DNA from: JBAZOD01 sp041648955
GTDB taxonomy: Bacteria > Patescibacteriota > Patescibacteriia > Patescibacteriales > JAQTRU01
Assembly (NCBI GenBank): GCA_041648955.1
Contig: JBAZOD010000037.1
Location: forward strand, 1 to 8,935
Direction: 5' to 3'
DNA: 8,935 nt
Position numbers and translations under genes: made by a program. Shown in pieces: positions 6,823 to 8,935 of the stretch. The notes under the pieces are model-generated. The model had not been told where the DNA came from. It saw nothing but the letters and a program-made list of their open reading frames with translations, and did no database searches. Position 1 is the stretch's first letter. Every line of letters starts with the position of its first letter.

Positions 6823-6850
6823 TTGATTTATTCCAATTTAATGTTAAAAT
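6823..6850 (+). promoter_or_regulatory. Extended -10 promoter of dnaX
   Basis: TTGATT (6823-6828) and TAAAAT (6845-6850) are 16 bp apart, with TGT directly before the -10 (extended TGn). The predicted start is near 6857 and the leader about 42 nt. The leader contains GGGGG at 6862-6866, too far from the ATG to be a ribosome-binding site, and a short GGTTT/AAACC hairpin. No Shine-Dalgarno site precedes the ATG. Confidence 0.65.
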
Positions 6851-6898
6851 GTAAAAGTAACAGGGGGTTTTTAAAACCTTGTTTTATTGTTTAAATAA

Positions 6899-8548
6899 AT
6901 GGCAACATTGTATAGAAAATATCGACCGCAGAATTTCGATGAAGTTGTCGGTCAAAATCACATCAAGACTACCTTGAAGAATGAAATTCAGTCCGGGAGA
7001 ATTGCGCATGCCTATCTATTTTGCGGACCGCGAGCAGTCGGCAAAACTACATTAGCAAGAGTTATGGCAAAAGCGGTTAATTGCTTAAATAGAAAAGAGA
7101 ATGAAAGCGAACCCTGTGATAAATGTGAAATCTGCCAAGAAATTACAGCTGGCCGAAGTTTAGATATTATAGAAATAGACGCCGCTTCCCACACGGGCGT
7201 AGATAATGTCCGAGAAAATATAATTACCTCTGCGCGCGTTTCCCCTTCTCGCTGCAAATACAAAATTTTTATCATTGACGAAGTTCACATGCTTTCTATT
7301 TCCGCTTTTAATGCTTTACTGAAAATTATAGAAGAACCGCCAGCCAGAGTTATTTTTATTCTTTGTACCACGGAAATCCATAAAGTGCCGGCAACGATTA
7401 TTTCCCGCTGTCAGAGATTTGATTTTAGGAGAATTAGTCCGGCTGACGTCGTAAAAAAATTGAATTATATAGTAACTAAAGAAGGAATAAAAATAGATAA
7501 TAAAATTTTGGAATCAATCGCCAGAAAATCAGAGGGTTATATGCGCGATGCGGAAAGCCTGCTAGGGCAAATAGTTTCTATCGGCGGAAAAGAAATCACT
7601 CAGGAAGAGGCGGATTTAGTTATTCCAAGAAGTAATTTAGTTGAAATTATAAACTTAATCGCTTATTTAGAGAAAAAAGACGGCGCTAATTCCATCGGCT
7701 TGGTGAATAAATTGGTAGATGATGGCGTAAATTTAACCGCCTTTATTTCTGATTTAATAGAAGTTTTGAGGAAGATAATGCTGGAAAAAATCAATCCCGG
7801 CTTTTTGGGAGCTGAATTTGGAGAAACTTTAGAAATAAAAATAAATGAAATAAGCCAAAAATTAAATTTGGAACAAACCGTTGCTTTTATTGAAAAATTT
7901 GTTAAAGTAAAAAACGAGCTAAAAGACAGCTTTATTATTCAATTGCCAATAGAGCTAGCAATTGCCGAGCTTTGTTCGGCCAGTCCGCTAAGGATAGCGC
8001 CGATTGCAAATGCGATAAATCCAATTGCGCCAAAAGTTAATCAAAATTTTCCGCCGGCTAAAGAATCAAAAGAAGCATCAACGCCAGCATCTCCGGCCAT
8101 GCAAGGAATGGGTGGAGAAATCGCTTTAGAAGAAATATTGGAAAAATGGCACGAAGTTTTGACAAGAATAAAGGCTTATAACCATTCACTATCTTTTATC
8201 CTGCGCGTTTGTCAGCCAATAGATATTAAAGGGAGAGAGCTTTGCCTAGCTTTTAAATATAAATTTCATAAAGATCGGATAAATAACGCCCAGATAAAAG
8301 TTTTGGTAGAAAAAATTCTTTCCGAAATTTATGGCGGGCCTTTGCTGATTCAGACGATAATTGACGAAAATTTGGAAGTAAACGCTAGTTCTTTAGTGGC
8401 ACCAGTAGTGGAAGAAACAACGGAGACGATAGTTGAGGAGAAAACAGAAGATGAAAAGCCGGAAGAAAAAAAAGAAGAGGCAGGCGGGGGAGAGCCGAAT
8501 ATGTTAGATAATTTGCTTAAGACTTTTGGGGGTAGAGTGGTAAAATAA
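6899..8548 (+). CDS. dnaX: DNA polymerase III subunit gamma/tau (clamp loader ATPase)
   Basis: This 549-residue clamp-loader subunit uses ATP with delta and delta-prime to load the sliding clamp on DNA. The N-terminal YRPQNFDEVVGQ is diagnostic. The AAA+ core shows Walker A GPRAVGKT (43-50), a zinc site formed by C62, C73, C76 and C79, Walker B IIDE (D127, E128), sensor 1 CTTE, the SRC arginine finger R170 and sensor 2 R216. The lid and collar domains run to about 360. A Pro/Ala linker (about 365-405), a C-terminal domain (about 405-490) and an acidic tail follow. The last residues (LDNLLKTFGGRVVK) resemble the usual DnaX C-terminal motif. Walker A has Ala46 where Gly is usual. An A8 run at 8466-8473 (GAA AAA AAA G) lies in the tail. 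recR and the ybaB family gene, often downstream elsewhere, are absent. Function is certain; production of a short gamma form is not shown. Confidence 0.97.
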   Translation: MATLYRKYRPQNFDEVVGQNHIKTTLKNEIQSGRIAHAYLFCGPRAVGKTTLARVMAKAVNCLNRKENESEPCDKCEICQEITAGRSLDIIEIDAASHTGVDNVRENIITSARVSPSRCKYKIFIIDEVHMLSISAFNALLKIIEEPPARVIFILCTTEIHKVPATIISRCQRFDFRRISPADVVKKLNYIVTKEGIKIDNKILESIARKSEGYMRDAESLLGQIVSIGGKEITQEEADLVIPRSNLVEIINLIAYLEKKDGANSIGLVNKLVDDGVNLTAFISDLIEVLRKIMLEKINPGFLGAEFGETLEIKINEISQKLNLEQTVAFIEKFVKVKNELKDSFIIQLPIELAIAELCSASPLRIAPIANAINPIAPKVNQNFPPAKESKEASTPASPAMQGMGGEIALEEILEKWHEVLTRIKAYNHSLSFILRVCQPIDIKGRELCLAFKYKFHKDRINNAQIKVLVEKILSEIYGGPLLIQTIIDENLEVNASSLVAPVVEETTETIVEEKTEDEKPEEKKEEAGGGEPNMLDNLLKTFGGRVVK

Positions 8549-8578
8549 AAAAAGGGCTTGCGAGGAGAGCAAGCCCTT
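8542..8578 (-). terminator. Rho-independent terminator on the minus strand, overlapping the dnaX stop
   Basis: AAGGGCTTGC (8552-8561) and GCAAGCCCTT (8569-8578) form a perfect 10-bp stem with a 7-nt loop. The T tract exists only on the minus strand (A-rich 8542-8551 on plus), so it terminates leftward transcription. On the plus strand it could only be a 3' stabilising hairpin for dnaX. Confidence 0.75.
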
Positions 8579-8675
8579 GGCGCCGGGAATCGGACTACGA
8601 TAATTTGGCCGTGAGGGCGACGGCCAAATGGTACTGCGGGGAGGCCTTAAAGAAAGGACGATAATATTATAATTT
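8552..8675 (-). ncRNA. Candidate minus-strand small RNA, unidentified
   Basis: A strong promoter on the minus strand (8682-8709) and a hairpin followed by T7ATTTT on the minus strand bracket about 120-130 nt. The predicted 5' end is near 8675 and the 3' end is in the T tract at about 8542-8551. The predicted RNA contains a perfect 10-bp hairpin (8603-8612 with 8620-8629, 7-nt loop) and the terminator hairpin. No open reading frame of note is present on that strand. It is locally far more GC-rich than its surroundings, as expected for structured RNA in an AT-rich genome. It does not show the core motifs of SRP RNA, RNase P RNA or tmRNA. On the plus strand a stretch resembles part of 5S rRNA (ATGGTACTGCGGGG), but the 5S helices are lacking. 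Identity unknown. Confidence 0.5.
8603..8629. repeat. Perfect 10-bp inverted repeat
   Basis: ATTTGGCCGT (8603-8612) and ACGGCCAAAT (8620-8629) flank a 7-nt loop GAGGGCG. The geometry (10-bp stem, 7-nt loop beginning GAGG on the plus strand) matches the neighbouring hairpin at 8552-8578 although the stems differ. It is probably part of the structured RNA. Confidence 0.8.
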
Positions 8676-8681
8676 GATTTT

Positions 8682-8709
8682 ATTATAGCATAACATAAAA
8701 ATTTGGCAA
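8682..8709 (-). promoter_or_regulatory. Extended -10 promoter, minus strand
   Basis: On the minus strand, TTGCCA (8709-8704) is 16 bp from a perfect TATAAT (8687-8682), and TGC immediately precedes it, giving an extended -10. This is the best promoter match in the window. It fires leftward toward the structured block between dnaX and the tRNA. Confidence 0.65.
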
Positions 8710-8717
8710 ATATCTAT

Positions 8718-8788
8718 TCGGGGATCGTCTAATGGTAGGACATCAGGTTCTGGTCCTGAGTATCGGGGTTCGAATCCCTGTCCCCGAG
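8718..8788 (+). tRNA. tRNA-Gln (anticodon CTG)
   Basis: A full cloverleaf of 71 nt can be drawn: 7-bp acceptor TCGGGGA/TCCCCGA, a D arm with a short GTC/GAC stem, a 5-bp anticodon stem TCAGG/CCTGA with loop TTCTGGT (anticodon 8750-8752), a 4-nt variable loop, and a T arm with loop TTCGAAT. The weak U1-A72 pair and discriminator G73 are known glutamine identity elements in Escherichia coli. CCA is not encoded (CAA follows G73), so CCA-adding enzyme is needed. A weak plus-strand promoter, TTGATT (8674-8679) with TAAAAA (8696-8701), overlaps the leftward promoter, or it may be read through from dnaX. Confidence 0.95.
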
Positions 8789-8832
8789 CAAAATAAAATC
8801 GGTTCCGACACCTCGGAGCTGATTTTATTTTG
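8789..8832 (+). terminator. 20-bp hairpin abutting the tRNA, probable terminator
   Basis: The left arm 8789-8808 and right arm 8813-8832 pair over 20 bp with two G-U pairs and a CACC loop. A GC-rich upper stem sits on a lower stem of CAAAATAAAATC/GATTTTATTTTG. The right arm is T-rich and is followed by TTT, so it can terminate rightward transcription. The complementary A-rich left arm could also act leftward. It starts at the first base after the tRNA discriminator. Confidence 0.7.
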
Positions 8833-8919
8833 TTTGAGGATGTGGTGAGAACCGCTTGTGGCAAAAATATTAAAACATAAAACGTCAGTGGCTTGGAGGC
8901 AAAAATTATAGGAAATAAA

Positions 8920-8935
8920 ATGTTCATGTTCGACT
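8920..8935 (+). CDS. Possible start of a further gene (partial)
   Basis: An ATG at 8920 is preceded by AGGA at 8910-8913 with a 6-nt spacing. Only five codons (MFMFD) fit before the window ends, so coding status cannot be judged. No clear promoter is seen in 8833-8919, and nothing else is recognised there. Confidence 0.3.

Noticed and set aside
8578..8640. tRNA-like 3' end on the minus strand (GTCCGATTCCCGGCGCCA)
   Set aside because: No matching acceptor 5' strand, anticodon arm or D arm can be drawn upstream, and the T loop lacks the normal TTCGA.
8667..8927. 86-codon open frame on the minus strand
   Set aside because: It is antisense to tRNA-Gln (translation contains GQGFEPRYSGPEPD, the usual artefact of a reversed tRNA) and to the adjoining hairpin and promoter.
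1..8935. CRISPR arrays, insertion sequences, integrase or attachment sites
   Set aside because: No regularly spaced direct repeats, transposase or integrase domains, or target-site duplications were seen. The tRNA is intact with no repeated 3' end in the window.

Overview
The window looks like a piece of a Candidate Phyla Radiation (Patescibacteria, probably Parcubacteria-like) chromosome. The reasons are the AT-rich DNA, the many short lysine- and glutamate-rich proteins that resemble families I associate with these bacteria, the poor use of Shine-Dalgarno sites, and a tRNA without an encoded CCA end. This assignment is inferred from sequence character, not from a marker phylogeny. All complete genes are on the plus strand, and all nine observable stop codons are TAA or TAG.

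Region 1 (2-5094) looks like one operon of five closely spaced genes. They are the C-terminal end of a thrombospondin type 3 repeat surface protein (left-truncated), a single-pass membrane protein, a soluble lysine/glutamate-rich protein, an 837-residue membrane-anchored VirD4/TraD-like ATPase, and a membrane-anchored cysteine-rich extracellular protein. A 17-bp AT-rich inverted repeat follows. The combination suggests an envelope-associated translocation or surface machine driven by the ATPase. No relaxase, VirB4 or channel gene is visible, so the substrate is unknown.

Region 2 (5095-6822) holds three small genes, each closed by its own Rho-independent terminator and preceded by a promoter-like site. 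They encode a 252-residue protein with an acidic N-terminus and a beta-rich C-terminal domain, a 90-residue two-helix membrane protein, and a 99-residue soluble protein. I cannot assign a function to any of them. The last two have good Shine-Dalgarno sites, unlike the genes around them.

Region 3 (6823-8935) carries dnaX (the tau/gamma clamp-loader subunit of DNA polymerase III) behind an extended -10 promoter. Next comes an intergenic block with a strong minus-strand promoter and a minus-strand terminator, predicting an approximately 120-130-nt unidentified small RNA convergent with dnaX. After it come tRNA-Gln(CTG), a 20-bp hairpin starting at the first base after the tRNA, and possibly the start of another gene at the window edge.
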